From Liolophura sinensis (taxonomy: Eukaryota > Mollusca > Polyplacophora > Chitonida > Chitonidae), in contig NC_088301.1 in NCBI RefSeq assembly GCF_032854445.1, forward strand, positions 51,013,187 through 51,077,186: a stretch of 64,000 bases of DNA. Reading direction: 5' to 3'. Below, one piece after another: positions 38,001 to 49,821 of the stretch. The notes under the pieces are model-generated. The model searched no databases. It was not told the DNA's origin and worked only from the letters and a program-made list of their open reading frames with translations. The translations under genes were made by a program, and so were the position numbers. Position 1 is the stretch's first letter. The number at the start of each line of letters is the position of its first letter.

Positions 38001-41000
38001 ATAAAATACAGATTTCATCTAATGCATGTGATAATAAAGAACAAATTTCCATGTTCTTCCATATCGATGTCTTCTTAAATGAACAAAACATGATATGGGA
38101 TCTCTTCCATTTGTAGATAAACGCTGCGGCACGGTTAGCAGTCAGAGTAGATTAAAGAGAATTGTGGCTGGTAACTATGCGCGCCAAGGGTCTTGGCCCT
38201 GGTTAGTTTCTCTGAGGACCGCTCTTGGGTACCATATGTGCGCTGGGGTGCTCATATCTCCAAAGTGGGTGGTAACCGCAGCTCACTGCTTCAGATTGTA
38301 AGTACCATTGGCTGATCGCATGGGACTGTCATTATGAATTACCAGTGCTGATTTTCTTCCACCGAATATTGTACTGAATGTCAGTAAAACGATTAAAAAT
38401 AAACCTTTGCACTGTCTTTCTCAGGTATAATCCGCTTTGTTACTATTTGAAATAGATACAGGAAATATAATATAATTAAAGACGTACATGACAGATTTGA
38501 CATAAGTTAACATAAATGAGCGCAAGCAGGATACATGAACAGGATTTTTGGTATGTCACGCTTTTGAATTCTTTTTTTGTTTTCTCGAGTAGCAAAACAA
38601 CCTGATGTGTCTGCCGTTATGTTCTGGACGTATGAATTCGTTAAAACTCAGTTAGAGGTGACTGAGTGCAAATCCCGTCAAGCGAAGTGCCTTAGCCAAA
38701 CAAATATTCTGAACTTAATTAACTCAGCTTCCTAACAGCATTTTGTGTTAAGTAAATCTTGGCTTAATATACATTTACTGTGTTTCCCCCCAGTTTTCTC
38801 TACCCCAGGTTCTGGAGGGTTCGCGTGGGTGAACACAACTTGGCCACCCGTGACGGCACCGAACAAGACCTTCGGGTGCTACAAATCATTAAGGTAAGCT
38901 TTGTGATAAAATGCTGTAACTCAGCATTGTATATCTGCAGGAAAGTGTATACTTATTGTAGTATACTTATTGAATATTCCAAATTAACATCGACTCGAAT
39001 CGTTAGACGCGCATCAGCTTACAGGCAAACGTAAAACAACGAATACAGTAGTAATATATTTTTGTGACAAAAAATAGGCTGATCTAACATCGACGTTCTA
39101 TCTGCCCAAGGTCTACCTTGAAAGGAAAACATATATGATCGTCCAAATGATATTGTCGTCTATTGCCAAGAACATTTTGGGTGACCAGTATGTTTTATTG
39201 TTTTTAACGGTAGGATCGGTGTTGTTTTAAGTTTCTCCTCAAGCTACAATTTCATGACATAACACAAGAGTTTGTTGGTGAGAGTTTGTGAACCGTATAC
39301 CCAGTGTTAAGAGACTCTCACGTCACAAGAAGTTTAGTCAATCTACAGAGCTTTTAATGTAGAATAGCTCTTAATGTCCATGTAAGTAAAAAACGTTAAA
39401 CAGTTTATTAAAAGATCTAGTGAAAGAAAATATAAAAACAAACTGAAATGACGTCAGAGTTCCTCATACCCCCCCCCCCCCCTTTCCGGCAGTAAGGCCC
39501 CACCTTACAATTAGTCCAAAATACGAACAACTATTTTTAATATTTTATTTGGCTGTGAGGTTTCTTAATGTTGAGCTGTGTTTTCAGCCATTTATATAAT
39601 ATAACATATATCAAAGATACGGCGAGTTGGCAAATTGTTACACTTAACCGGTGGAATCTTGTCTCCACAGTTAACATCAGTTAAAGCTTTATTCGAACTG
39701 TTTTTGTAAATTTGCTACGCCCTCACCATTTTTGATTGCTGCAAAACGTGTCCAACGTTCAGAAAATGGCTGTAAATTGGACAGTGTTTGTGGGGGCCTA
39801 GGATAACCTAGGCGGTCTAGCTATCTCATTCAAATGTATTCCAAAATTACTTCCATAAGAAAGTGTGAACCTGTGTCAAAAAAAATATTTTTCATATTAG
39901 CCTCTATGCCCGATGATTACAGGCCCATAGTATATTAAATGTTTATTACTGCAATCAAAAACTTGTATATTTTAGTCCTAGAATAATTCTAATTCATATA
40001 ACCTTGGTCGTGATACCTCATACGGGTAACCGGCACATCGATTCGAACAGTATACACACGCTTCATCTACCGCTATTTCACATAAGATGATTATATTGCT
40101 ATGCCACAGACTCGGCTCCTCTTCCCAAATTAAAAGCTTTTTTTCCAAAGTAGTTATTAGTTGCTTCTGTCCCACATCACATAGAATCCAGCAAATGCTA
40201 CATATTGTGACAAGATATATACGCGCCATGTGAATGATCCTTCAGGTATCCAAGGGAGGGTAATAAACAATGTCAAAATCCCCACGTCTTCGTATATAGA
40301 TATAAGATGCGATGGGCCATCTGGCCAGTATGTAGTTTTCTTTAATTCTAGCTAAGGTGGAATATATTATTTATAGCATTTGCTCTATACGATGTTTAAG
40401 GCTAGATATATCAGATGAAAATGAATGAAACGTCTGGAGCCTGATATTAGTAATGAATGTAGTCGTGTTAATATGTTCTCTTATTAACATAATTCTTCAT
40501 AACATATTAGGAAATATTGTGATATGAAAGCATCCTTCTGATATGACTAGGCATGTTAACAGGTGTTAAAGGACGGATTCAATCCCACCTTTTGTAATAA
40601 AAGACTTACAGCATTTAGAGCAAAACCAGAGCAGTGACTATGATATGATAATTGACAAATGCATGGTCACACGTAATCCGTGAAATACGGCAACTTGTCA
40701 GTTCACCTAGGGTTTATTCTAACTCTTCATGCAAATGCTTAAATAGTAGCATATTACACCCCTCTCCTTCACCCGAGGCCATGAGTGAATCAGAATTAGG
40801 TTTAAAAAAGGAGTGATGTTAACTGCGATTTATTAGACATCACTCGTCTAGAATTACTTAAAATGTTGTGTTATCACATTTAAGACACAATAACATTAAA
40901 ACAATACAAAGGACGGTCACTGGCTGACAGGTGTAATCATGCCTATGTGAACCTTCCGGTCATTAAATAAACAGTTCAGAAAAGGTAAAACAAAAACTTG

Positions 41001-43360
41001 GAAAATTCATTTTGTTTTGTTTTGTCCATTTACATTAAAAATATGTTAACAATGTCCCGGAGATTGAAGGCGTTCATACAACGGTGACCTAAGAAACGAT
41101 ATTTGTGACTTTCTGATTTTGATAACTGATATAACTCCAAACATCTCACAACATGTTTAAAAATTACTCATTTCCAATACGTGTTACAGTACCCAGGTTA
41201 CCAAGACAGGTGGCATGCGACATTGAATTCAAAGAGAAATGGTCAGCTGTCCGGGCGCTTCAGTCACGATTTGGCCCTGGTGAAGTTGAGAGAAGACGCA
41301 CCTGTCGACCAACCCTTTTGCAACTCCATCTGTTTAACATCGCAGATGATGCCGTCTCTGGTAGCCAACGTCAGTGATATTGACCGAGATACAGTGATTT
41401 TCACAAATAATAACCAGTGCTGGGTCGCTGGCTGGGGAGATACCAAAGGTAAAATTCGTCAACTTCAGGGAATTGTATTCGTCCACTAAATATGACTATA
41501 TATGATCAATTCAATTTCCTTGCTAAATGTTTTGCCAAAGGTGGAAAGGAACTGGTCTCTTTCGGTTCAGGTGTTAAAGTATCATTGAACTCTATATCCG
41601 CATATTAGACTTGTTCTTTGATACGTCCGTCAAACCGACAGGAATCTATTGGTGTGTATTTTCACAATTTCCAGGGCATTCTCCTAGAGAATCTGTTCAT
41701 AGACATAACACACACACACACAATTACTATTCGTCGAGAAAAATTGGAATATGGTGTGATTAAAAACAATTACTGGTTTCACAGATAGAGCAAGAATTTA
41801 TTCTATGGCTCTTTTACTGAAGCCGTAATAATCATATCCCATGTACTATAGCTTAAATATTCAGAGTAACTCCCCTGAAGGGATTCAGCGAATGGTATTA
41901 ATTTAGTTTTATCATCCAAATGTTATCAACTTATGTTTCCCGGGAGAATAAAAATTTAATTCATAATGTTTTCAGTATAATCCACATCAGGCAACTTGAC
42001 GCACTGCTCCAAATGATAAAAACAGTTTATTATCCACCTTGCGAATCTGTTTGACTCATTGATTAGACGGTTTATCGTTTATTGAATATTAAATGTCATA
42101 TTTCCTCTTTTAGAAAATTTCACCAATACCTCGTTAAAGGAAGTTCAGGGATATGTGATTGGTCATGAGCAGTGCGAGAGTATTTGGCAGAAAGGGATCG
42201 GCAGCGATATGGTTTGTTTTGGAAATGGAACTTCTGGGCCATGCAAAGTAAGATATCATAATTGAGGCTATGTAGTAGTTGAAAGACTTTATTAAAGATA
42301 AACCCCAGCCTGCAAGCACTGTGCGTTGCAAGCATATCCATCAAAGATTATATCATCTTGCCCATCTAGACAGGTCACGTCATTTAAAGGGTTAATGTTA
42401 TTTATAGATCAGTGATTAGACATGCATGCAACCGAATATACGGTCAATCAATACATCAAAAGCCTGATTTCATTTGCATTAGAGATAGTTGTGTCAGAGT
42501 AGAAGGTCTGAGCGAAGTCAATCTATCTTGGTTACAAATTGCATGCCAAGTGGAAGGGCCTGTGTATCGAATAATAAGTCTGTGGGTAATGGCAACTGGA
42601 GACTTCCAACTTCAATGATATTACATGTACCTGAAAATAATAAATTAATAGAGTAGATTATATGACAATCGCTGATGGAGAGATGTAAAGTATTACATTG
42701 AAGACAATGATAGAGCCTTGCCATATGGTCACTTGTACTAATCCAGGCCTAGATCACCTTGGTGTGCTTTTACCTTATACAGTTGTCAGGAAAAAGACCT
42801 TGGTTTCCTCAGACACTGCATGTCTTTCTCCACCCGTGCATTTATCACCGTCGTATCTTAATGAGATAGTCTTGAGGCGCTGGTAAATTACGAAATAAAA
42901 TCAACGAATGAACATGATAAACCCCTCCTTCTGCAGAGACTAATCTCTACATGGTGTCTTAATATATGCCAATATAAAAGATTACATTGTGTTCATGTTG
43001 TGTTCATATGTTGAGTTCAATTTATCTGACGTCACTAGTCTATAATTACTTAAACATGTGTCATCACATAGAATAAACGTTTAAATGAAAACAATACAAA
43101 GGGGCCAGGCTTTAAGATGTTCACGGAAATCTTAATTTTATCATTATCCCCAGGGCGATTCCGGTGGGCCGCTGATGTGTCGCAAAAATGGCCAGTTTTA
43201 TCTGATCGGGATTGTGTCGTGGGGAACAGAGCAATGCATTCGCACAGGCTATCCAAGTGTATTTACCAGGATCTCCAACTACATTCCATGGATCCGTCAA
43301 ACCATGTCCGGCGTGCCAAGCACACAGGACGACCAGCCGGAACAGGAGCCTTTTGAATAG
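32045..43360 (+). CDS. Secreted S1 serine protease with N-terminal six-cysteine (defensin-like) module, complete, eight exons
   Basis: Exons are 32045-32081, 36351-36509, 37637-37753, 38117-38297, 38794-38893, 41190-41448, 42114-42247 and 43154-43360. The product is 397 aa with exact phase closure. Exon 1 encodes a short hydrophobic signal peptide ([12 protein letters not shown]). Exon 2 is one compact module with six Cys at about 22, 29, 33, 46, 53 and 54, spaced C-x6-C-x3-C-x12-C-x6-CC. Exon 3 is a Thr/Ser/Pro linker (66-104), likely O-glycosylated. The protease domain follows the activation site LKR|IVAG (R119-I120). The triad is H161 (TAAHC), D225 (HDLAL) and S332 (GDSGGPL). The usual Cys before the activation site is present (C108). 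The S1 pocket looks non-tryptic: Gly at chymotrypsin position 189 and Ser at 226. It is probably an extracellular or haemolymph zymogen with a role in defence or digestion (inference). The module could instead be a short clip domain. Confidence 0.92.
34880..35090 (+). repeat. Dispersed repeat family B, copy 1 (protease intron 1)
   Basis: AACCGGTGAATTCCAGTCTC, TTGTCAATTCACCTCAGTTA and GTTTTATTCAAACTGTACAC match 39640-39740 and 40620-40960, and more weakly 44440-44560. Confidence 0.55.
36351..36509 (+). other. Exon encoding the six-cysteine defensin/clip-like module
   Basis: This single exon, bounded by phase-1 introns on both sides, encodes protein residues about 13-65 including all six cysteines. 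Symmetric phase-1 boundaries are the classic arrangement of a shuffled extracellular module. The spacing C-x6-C-x3-C-x12-C-x6-CC falls within the beta-defensin pattern and matches big defensins in its first two gaps. Arthropod clip domains share the final CC but normally have longer gaps. Assignment is by cysteine spacing only; no structure or search backs it. Confidence 0.6.
39469..39482. repeat. Poly(C) run
   Basis: Fourteen or so consecutive C bases, within protease intron 5. Confidence 0.9.
39640..39740 (+). repeat. Dispersed repeat family B, copy 2 (protease intron 5)
   Basis: TTACACTTAACCGGTGGAAT and AGTTAAAGCTTTATTCGAAC match the family core. Confidence 0.5.
40620..40960 (+). repeat. 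Dispersed repeat family B, copy 3 (protease intron 5)
   Basis: GTCACACGTAATCCGTGAAA and CAACTTGTCAGTTCACCTAG match copy 1. The right end (ATCACTCGTCTAGAATTACT to AAAACAATACAAAGGA) recurs at 43026-43105 in intron 7. Confidence 0.6.
42745..42900 (+). repeat. Diverged SINE fragment, protease intron 7
   Basis: CCTTGGTTTCCTCAGACACT, TTCTCCACCCGTGCATTTAT and CACCGTCGTATCTTAATGAG resemble the SINE 3' half; weak match. Confidence 0.4.
43020..43110 (+). repeat. Dispersed repeat family B, partial copy 4 (protease intron 7)
   Basis: GACGTCACTAGTCTATAATT through GAAAACAATACAAAGG matches 40838-40912. Confidence 0.55.
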
Positions 43361-43670
43361 GCCTCCGGCATTTCGGACGGCCTGGAACTATAACCAGGAA
43401 AGGTGTAGCTCCAATGCCGTATCTAATATAGTATGAAATTGGTTTTGCCCTTTCAAGGAGATGCTTGGTTGGAAACAGGGAGACTCTCTTGTGAAACGTA
43501 ACAACCCGAAGTCAGGGGAATGAGTGACACATCCTTGACAAGCACAAATTTTAACACCAATCATCGCTGAAGTGTGATTATTTGCATGCAGTTAACATGG
43601 AATGAAATAATGTGATTTGGTGGACTGACGGGAAAAACCATGATCTTATTACTGTTATGAGTTTGTGCAA

Positions 43671-43676
43671 AATAAA
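43671..43676 (+). promoter_or_regulatory. Probable poly(A) signal of the protease gene
   Basis: AATAAA stands 311 bases after the stop codon TAG (43358-43360) and is the only well-placed hexamer I noticed in the likely 3' UTR. Confidence 0.5.
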
Positions 43677-43680
43677 ACCT

Positions 43681-45669
43681 TCCCACAAAATTTCTTCTAC
43701 CTTTTTATTGCCATGATGCCTGTTTATTACCCTTGTGTTTGTTGATCAAAGGCGCATAGGATTATTACCGTCTCACCGATGACGTAATCTATTACTTTGT
43801 TCTCTCCAATATGTCTCCATGTGTGTAAATATTTAGCATAATTATTCTGATGGAAATAAGAAATAGAAGAACTTGACCATTACATGGTCTGTACGAAGTT
43901 GCTTGCGTATAGTAATTTATGATACCATGGTTAGTCGATGGAATACTAGAAAAGCTGTTTTATACTTAACAGTCTGCGCTATTTAATAATGTATTAAATT
44001 CCTCTCATCAGATTCCCGTCCTCGCACCTACTTTCATTGTTATGTATCTAAGCGCCATCTACTGGTGAAACCTTGTAATACTTCAACGGTGACCACGTAA
44101 CAAATGCTGCCCATATTTAGCCATCGATCAACACCACAGTCGAAACAAAACAAACGAAGAAAATCATGAAGTTTTAACTTGCAATTTTAATTATACAGTT
44201 CCATTATGAAATCCACACACAAGCATAACAGTACCTGCTTCGATTTTGTAGTCTGTTGTCTTTGTCAAAATTCACCAAACCATCAATTAGAGACGGTGAA
44301 AGACATACCTGAGGCAATACCATTTAGATACCATCTGCTGTAAAGCAAGCCTCTATCACATCTTCCAGTGACATTAAGCCATGGCCATTCATTCACCTTC
44401 AAGCGGAGAAGTCACAGGGCATGGAGTGTAAAACTGGTACAGCGATTAAGGTAAATGGTCACATGTAGCCGGTGAAAGGCTACAAGGGTTTATTGACTTC
44501 GACATTACTTTAGTTCGTGTATTATGTAATAATACATGAGTAATGTAACACCCACTGTGTAACGAAATAAAAACGTTCTTGTAATACTGTATAGCCGGAG
44601 GCAATTGTGTCAACCTTATAACCTTTTAACCAAGAGAGCGCCGAAGGTTTACAATTCCATTGGACACTTATCTCTTTCCAATTCGTAAACTCTTAGGTAA
44701 CACCCAGCGACACACATGTACATGTCATAATGCGTGTTATTACATAAGTACATTTTTCAATACAGTACCCGTTCAAATATGATTATATCTCACGACAAAC
44801 GTTATTTCGTGAAACAGTGATATTACATTATATGGGATTTTTTATCACATCATCACGGTGAGAGCCGTGCTTTAATGTTAATTTATTTCAGGGTAATGAT
44901 AGCAATAGTACTTCTGTCTAGATTAAGTTACAACAGCAACTTAAGAATTTCACTAAATCTGCCACTATTAATCTAGTATCTTCAATGCCGCCGTAATTTT
45001 TGCCCATTTTTGTTACTGATTCGCATGCAAACAGAAAGTTACAGAAAGTTTTCCTTTTAACCACTGATTACTCATTCAAAAGGTAACTTGTATTTTATCA
45101 CTGAAGGAATAGGGTACACAACTGGGCTAATGCGACAGGTGAACCTTAAACAACTTGAGGCTGATACACTCATGGATACATATCACTTCGGTGCACTTAT
45201 GACAGTACTGTACTGATAACGTTTTTGTTGGACTGGAATAGAACTCTCACTCCTTGTAACCATTTGTCTCTTCCATACGCAGTCACAGCGTACGGAAGAG
45301 TAATGGGTATTCCTTTTCAACAGAAGATACGAATGTTCGCTTTCATTTGTGATCTGAGAAAATGGATTTCAAATTGTTCTTGCTTCACCGATCTTGTTAA
45401 AATTACGTGGGTAGTAATTACGTGATAATTTTCCAAGGTTTCTTGGAGGTTTATTTATTAAATTTTGTCACCCGAGTTGATCGTTTTGTATCTTCGCGCT
45501 TTCTTGATGAGGCAGGGAGAAATAAAAGTCTGACTGACAGTTTGTGTCTGGTATAACATGAGATGCCTTTGGTCTAAACACAGCAGACACACTAGTCTCT
45601 AAAGTTTAGAACAATATTCAGTTTTTCCAGCTAATTTATTATTAAAGCACATTGGGAGGTTGTATACAT
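43681..45669. other. Intergenic after the protease gene
   Basis: Holds a weak family B copy at about 44440-44560 (GGTCACATGTAGCCGGTGAA). Otherwise nothing recognisable on either strand. Confidence 0.45.
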
Positions 45670-45673
45670 GTAT

Positions 45674-46213
45674 TGTTACGGAGCCAGGTAACACAATATT
45701 GTAAGGATCGTCCATAAAGCCTAATCCCCAGGGACAGACTTGTTTCAAGCAGGGGCTCCCGAGATTGTTAGACGAACCAGAACACACTGGATGAGTTTGC
45801 GACAGTTTATTGAAGATATATATATATACAGAGAGGTAATGCGCACGCACCGGCGTGAGCACTTCGTAATCAGGACAGAAGCTGGCGTGATAGGCTCCGA
45901 TAGCCTTCTGCAGGCTGTAAGCTTCGTTTAATACCCGCCAGGCCTTATTCAGGAGTTTTCCTCAATATCCATATTCAGGAAAAGACACAAGTTCTCCGAG
46001 CGAGCTCTGCAAGAACTGCCGTTGTACAACTCGACACCGCCTCATATAGGGCAAATCACGTGGTATATTAACACAGGTAATGACATCTAGTGGTTCATTT
46101 ACGGGGAGATAATCCATACAAAGGCATTATAAAACAGTGGAGTATTCATTCACAAAACATATTATTGTAAGCAACATAATACAAACATTTAATAATAATA
46201 CGGAAACCTAACA
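45674..46213 (-). mobile_element. Solo LTR of an LTR retrotransposon, 540 bp
   Basis: Begins TGTTACGG and ends CCTAACA, so the ends are the inverted pair TGTTA/TAACA. It is flanked by the 4 bp direct repeat GTAT at 45670-45673 and 46214-46217. Read on the minus strand it has LTR-like order: a TATA-like CCTATATGAGG near 46045, then an AATAAA near 45810 followed by a GT-rich stretch. No internal region adjoins it on the minus strand, so it looks like a recombined solo LTR. Family unknown, probably Ty3-like. Confidence 0.75.
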
Positions 46214-46429
46214 GTATATTACCTTACATCTATCCTGACAGTTAGCCCAGTTTTAAAACTGCTAAGACAATATTAGAATAAAAAAAACATAAAGAGTAAA
46301 ACCAGAGGAATGATGATGGTGTGATACTTCACAAATGATCATTGCGTGATAATATACTTTAAGGAAAGTGGGAATCTGATGATGGTTTACTATATCACTG
46401 ACAACTAATTCTCTGCGCTGCTTATCGTA

Positions 46430-47060
46430 CAAATGTTTTCAACAGTTACTTGCTTCTAAGATCCCTGGACATTTGGGTGTGGGTAAGACAATTCCTAAGA
46501 TAAACGCCAGGTACCACTGGTAGTCCATAAGGGAAGACATTCGTCAGTGGAGCAAACAATCTGACAAATGCAGTTCACTTCCTCGTGCACAGCTAAGCAG
46601 TATTTAGTGGCAGCAGATGTGGAAAGACTTTCAGTTGATGTACTTCGTCCATTTCCTAAAACAAAGAAAGGAAACCAGTATATATTAGTGGTTCAGGATT
46701 ATTTCACAAAATGGGTACAAGCATATGCAATAAGAAATCAAGAGGCAGAGACAGTGGCAGGGAAAATTGTGAAAGCGTTTCTCTGTAGATTTGAAGTTTC
46801 GAGACAACTTCAATCAGACCAGGGTACCAATGTCCAGTATAAATCACGGACTGAGGTGTGCTAACTCCTACAAAGCGATAAAACAGGAGCAACTCCATAT
46901 CATCCCCAGTCAAATGGAATGGCGGAGAGGTACAAAACAACACTAGAATATGGTAGATAAAATTCGTCCACCTTGGGACAAACAGCTTCCATCCTCACTT
47001 ATGGCTCATAGATCGTCGCAACATGATGTAACTCGGGTATCTCTAAATATACTTATATTA
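46430..47060 (+). pseudogene. Degenerate Ty3/gypsy-type integrase fragment
   Basis: An open piece at 46568-46863 contains DVLRPFPKTKKGNQYILVVQ, DYFTKWVQAYAIRNQEAETV and LQSDQGTN, the integrase core with two catalytic aspartates. Upstream, PGHLGVGKT and ARYHW (46470-46520) belong to the zinc-binding part but are followed by a stop and a frame change. Downstream, in another frame, are TPYHPQSNGMAERYKTTLE (the glutamate region, about 46893-46950) and then DKIRPPWDKQLPSSLMAHRS in a third frame. At least two frame changes and stops make it inactive. No reverse transcriptase or flanking LTR pair was found. Confidence 0.85.
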
Positions 47061-48204
47061 TTATATTATACTTCGATCGTTACATGATGAATTCACGTGG
47101 TTTTCCTGGATTTGTTTGCAATTGTGGAAGCAGATATCGCTCCAAGTCAAGCCTGTACAGGCGCAAGCAGGTGTGCTGTACCAGAAGGGGGAGAGGTACT
47201 GCTTTTGTTATGGCTGTTTTGAAAATCAATCCAAGCTGTAGTAGAATTTTGAATCTTGCGTCAAGGCCCTTCTGGTGAGATAATGCACTTGCCCTGTTCA
47301 GCAATCAAGGAAACCATCAAAGCCTTCATCAAGAACTTGAGGCCGTGGTGGATTCAGGAGTGAAGAGTATCGAAATCCCTTTTCTTGATGAGAGTCAGTC
47401 AAAAGCTACAAATATCACATGCACACCGATCGCGTAGGTCCTGTCCACATTATCCCTTGTTGTTGCACCACCACTAATTCAGTCTCATCTCCCTTCAGGA
47501 CTGTTCAGCCTGAGTATTTTTCTACTGATACTCAGACCAAACAAGGGCCTTTGTTTAACCATATCCATACTATAACAACTACAAGGTATCCAGGAGGACG
47601 GGTTGTGAAACATGAGATAGTGAAGAGTCACTGTACTTGTGGCCTATGTGCCAAATAAATTTTGATAGTACATAAACATTTCTTATAAAGGACAATCATT
47701 TGGACACTTGTGATATCATACCATTTAATGACTTATTAATATTTGTAACTTTTATGATAAAAACCTCAAGCATATTTTAGAATATTAAATTTTTCATATT
47801 TTCGAGATACGTCTGCTTGTATCCTACATCTATAAGGTAGTTATGTAGTGTGTAATGATTTCTACCTGAAGATTTCAATCCTTGAGTTACTCAACAACAA
47901 TGTCCTAGTTTCATGAAGGTTCCAATATTATGTTTACAGTTGCAGATGTATTTTACGTTATCCCATGGCGAATAATTAGAAAGGGGGCATGATGTAGCAG
48001 GATTTGAGAAATAAATGTAACATGGGAAGTTGATCATATCATATTCATGTTTTTATGAATTTTCATGGAAGTTTTGTGAAGGCTGCTGCCTAAGGCCATC
48101 CTATTTAATTGTAATCTCGTAGGAAGTTTTGAATTTATGTTTATCTGTTTCATGAACAGGCCACATTGTTGTTGTATCGACATAACCAGAGACTAGAAGA
48201 TGTA
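47061..48204. other. Intergenic; two short Cys-containing reading frames of unknown status
   Basis: A 64-codon plus frame at 47084-47278 contains CNCGSRYRSKSSLYRRKQVC, similar in layout to lola-type zinc fingers. An 79-codon frame at 47419-47658 ends in HCTCGLCAK. Neither has a splice context or family match I can defend. The rest is AT-rich and featureless. Confidence 0.35.
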
Positions 48205-48510
48205 TATTCATCGTGTTGAATTAGATATATGAAATATATGAACAGTTGCTATCAAAGCGCAACTGAGATACATATTTTGTTATCGACAACTGCTATTCTA
48301 GGCCCAGAATTCTAATTCTGATTGCACTCAGTCGCCTAGAACATATCTTGCGTCCTTCCAGCATCACTGAAAAATGTTGACTGCTTCTCTATGCATGGTT
48401 CCGTCCTATTTTCCTACTTCACATACTTTCTTTGGTTGTTTGTGTTATACGTCGTTTTGGGGATTGGCCTTGCGATTATTGGCCCTTACGCATAGATTCA
48501 AACATATTAA
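48205..48510 (+). repeat. Dispersed repeat family A, copy 5
   Basis: TTCATCGTGTTGAATTAGAT, CAACTGAGATACATATTTTG, TTATCGACAACTGCTATTCT and TTGGCCTTGCGATTATTGGC match copies at 11480 (inverted) and 24781. Confidence 0.7.
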
Positions 48511-49700
48511 AGATAATTAGAAATACTCTTTAGCAACGTAGTGATAATAATGTAAAAATTACGAAACTCTATGTCAATGTCTTATCTGGAAAACCTATAC
48601 TTTCTATTTCATTCTTGTTGTATACGGTAAAATGACATTAATGGTCCTCAGATCAACCTTGAAATCAGATGTTTGTGCTGCCGCCTTTTTTGTACTTTTT
48701 ATTTGTAATTATGGTGTCCATAGAACTCGTTTGAAAAGGAATTTATCATTCAATACCCTTTTATGAAAACTGGATATACTTTAGGAGAAATATGGATAAA
48801 ATATGGACTTCTTAGGCATTGGCATATAGATTTTGGATTCAAAGGAAGGCCATTATATTGCAGTTTTTGGTTACGATCGCGATGACGTCATCATGTCATC
48901 TGTGTTAACAAACTGTCCAAAACTACTCTCCTGACCAGTCAGCCTCCTATTTTGGTTAACTGCTCCGCCCACACCATGTGAAAATCTGTAAATAGGCTGA
49001 TTTTTCAGCGTCTGTGCATGGCATTGGAATCTGCCAGATGTGGAAATCAAACTCTTTTGGTAAGCATCCTAGTACGTATATATCTCATTAAGAGAGGGAA
49101 AATTCTTGTTCGGTGAAGTAGGAAACAGTCCCAGTGTCAAGAACGCTGAATTGTGATCCAGTTTAACATCTCTGAGACCGTTGACGCTTGGTGGCAACAA
49201 GTCTCATGAAACCTAGTATCCAGTGTCAGAAATCTGGAAATCTTTCCCAGTCCCAAAATTCTGGGACTCTTCAGTCTCACGAAGCTGAAAATCTTGTTCC
49301 ATGCAGTCTCATGCAAGTGAAAACTATTTGGGATTTCAAAAGCGGACAATATAGACTATATACCAGGATATATAAACTGAACTCATAATAAATAATCACC
49401 ATCTGATTTACTGGCAATCTGTTGCCGGAGAATTTTCATTCTGAATGAGAACTTCGAATCTGATATACAAGTTATAACCGGCTAATAACCTACATGCAGG
49501 AAATTTTGTAAGATAAGAAATAGAATCGACGTCTCTAAATTCAGGGGAGATAATCCTGATTGGTTCAGTTATTGACTTCACTCGGACCGTTAAATATCGA
49601 ACAGGATTGAAGTGAGTGAATGGTGGTGAGTGAATGGAAACGCAATCACCTAAGAGATTTTCCCTCTACAACATGCATCTTAGTTGCGCTTTCACTGCAT
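48511..49700. other. Intergenic, nothing recognised
   Basis: A local run at about 49200-49320 repeats CCAGT/TCTGGGA-like words (CAGTGTCAGAAATCTGG, CAGTCCCAAAATTCTGGGA), which looks like decayed short tandem sequence. No gene. Confidence 0.4.
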
Positions 49701-49821
49701 ATCCAACATGGCCATCTAATTCAACACGATGAATATAAAGTCCCTAGCTCTGGGCTGAGCGGAATTAGACACAATCGCGAAGCAGAGCATCAGGGATTCT
49801 GCACGCCCTGTCCATATTTAC

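Noticed and set aside
41153-41446. Alternative frames over protease exon 6
   Set aside because: Shadows; only the frame giving HDLALVKL and CWVAGWGD fits the S1 family and the exon phases.
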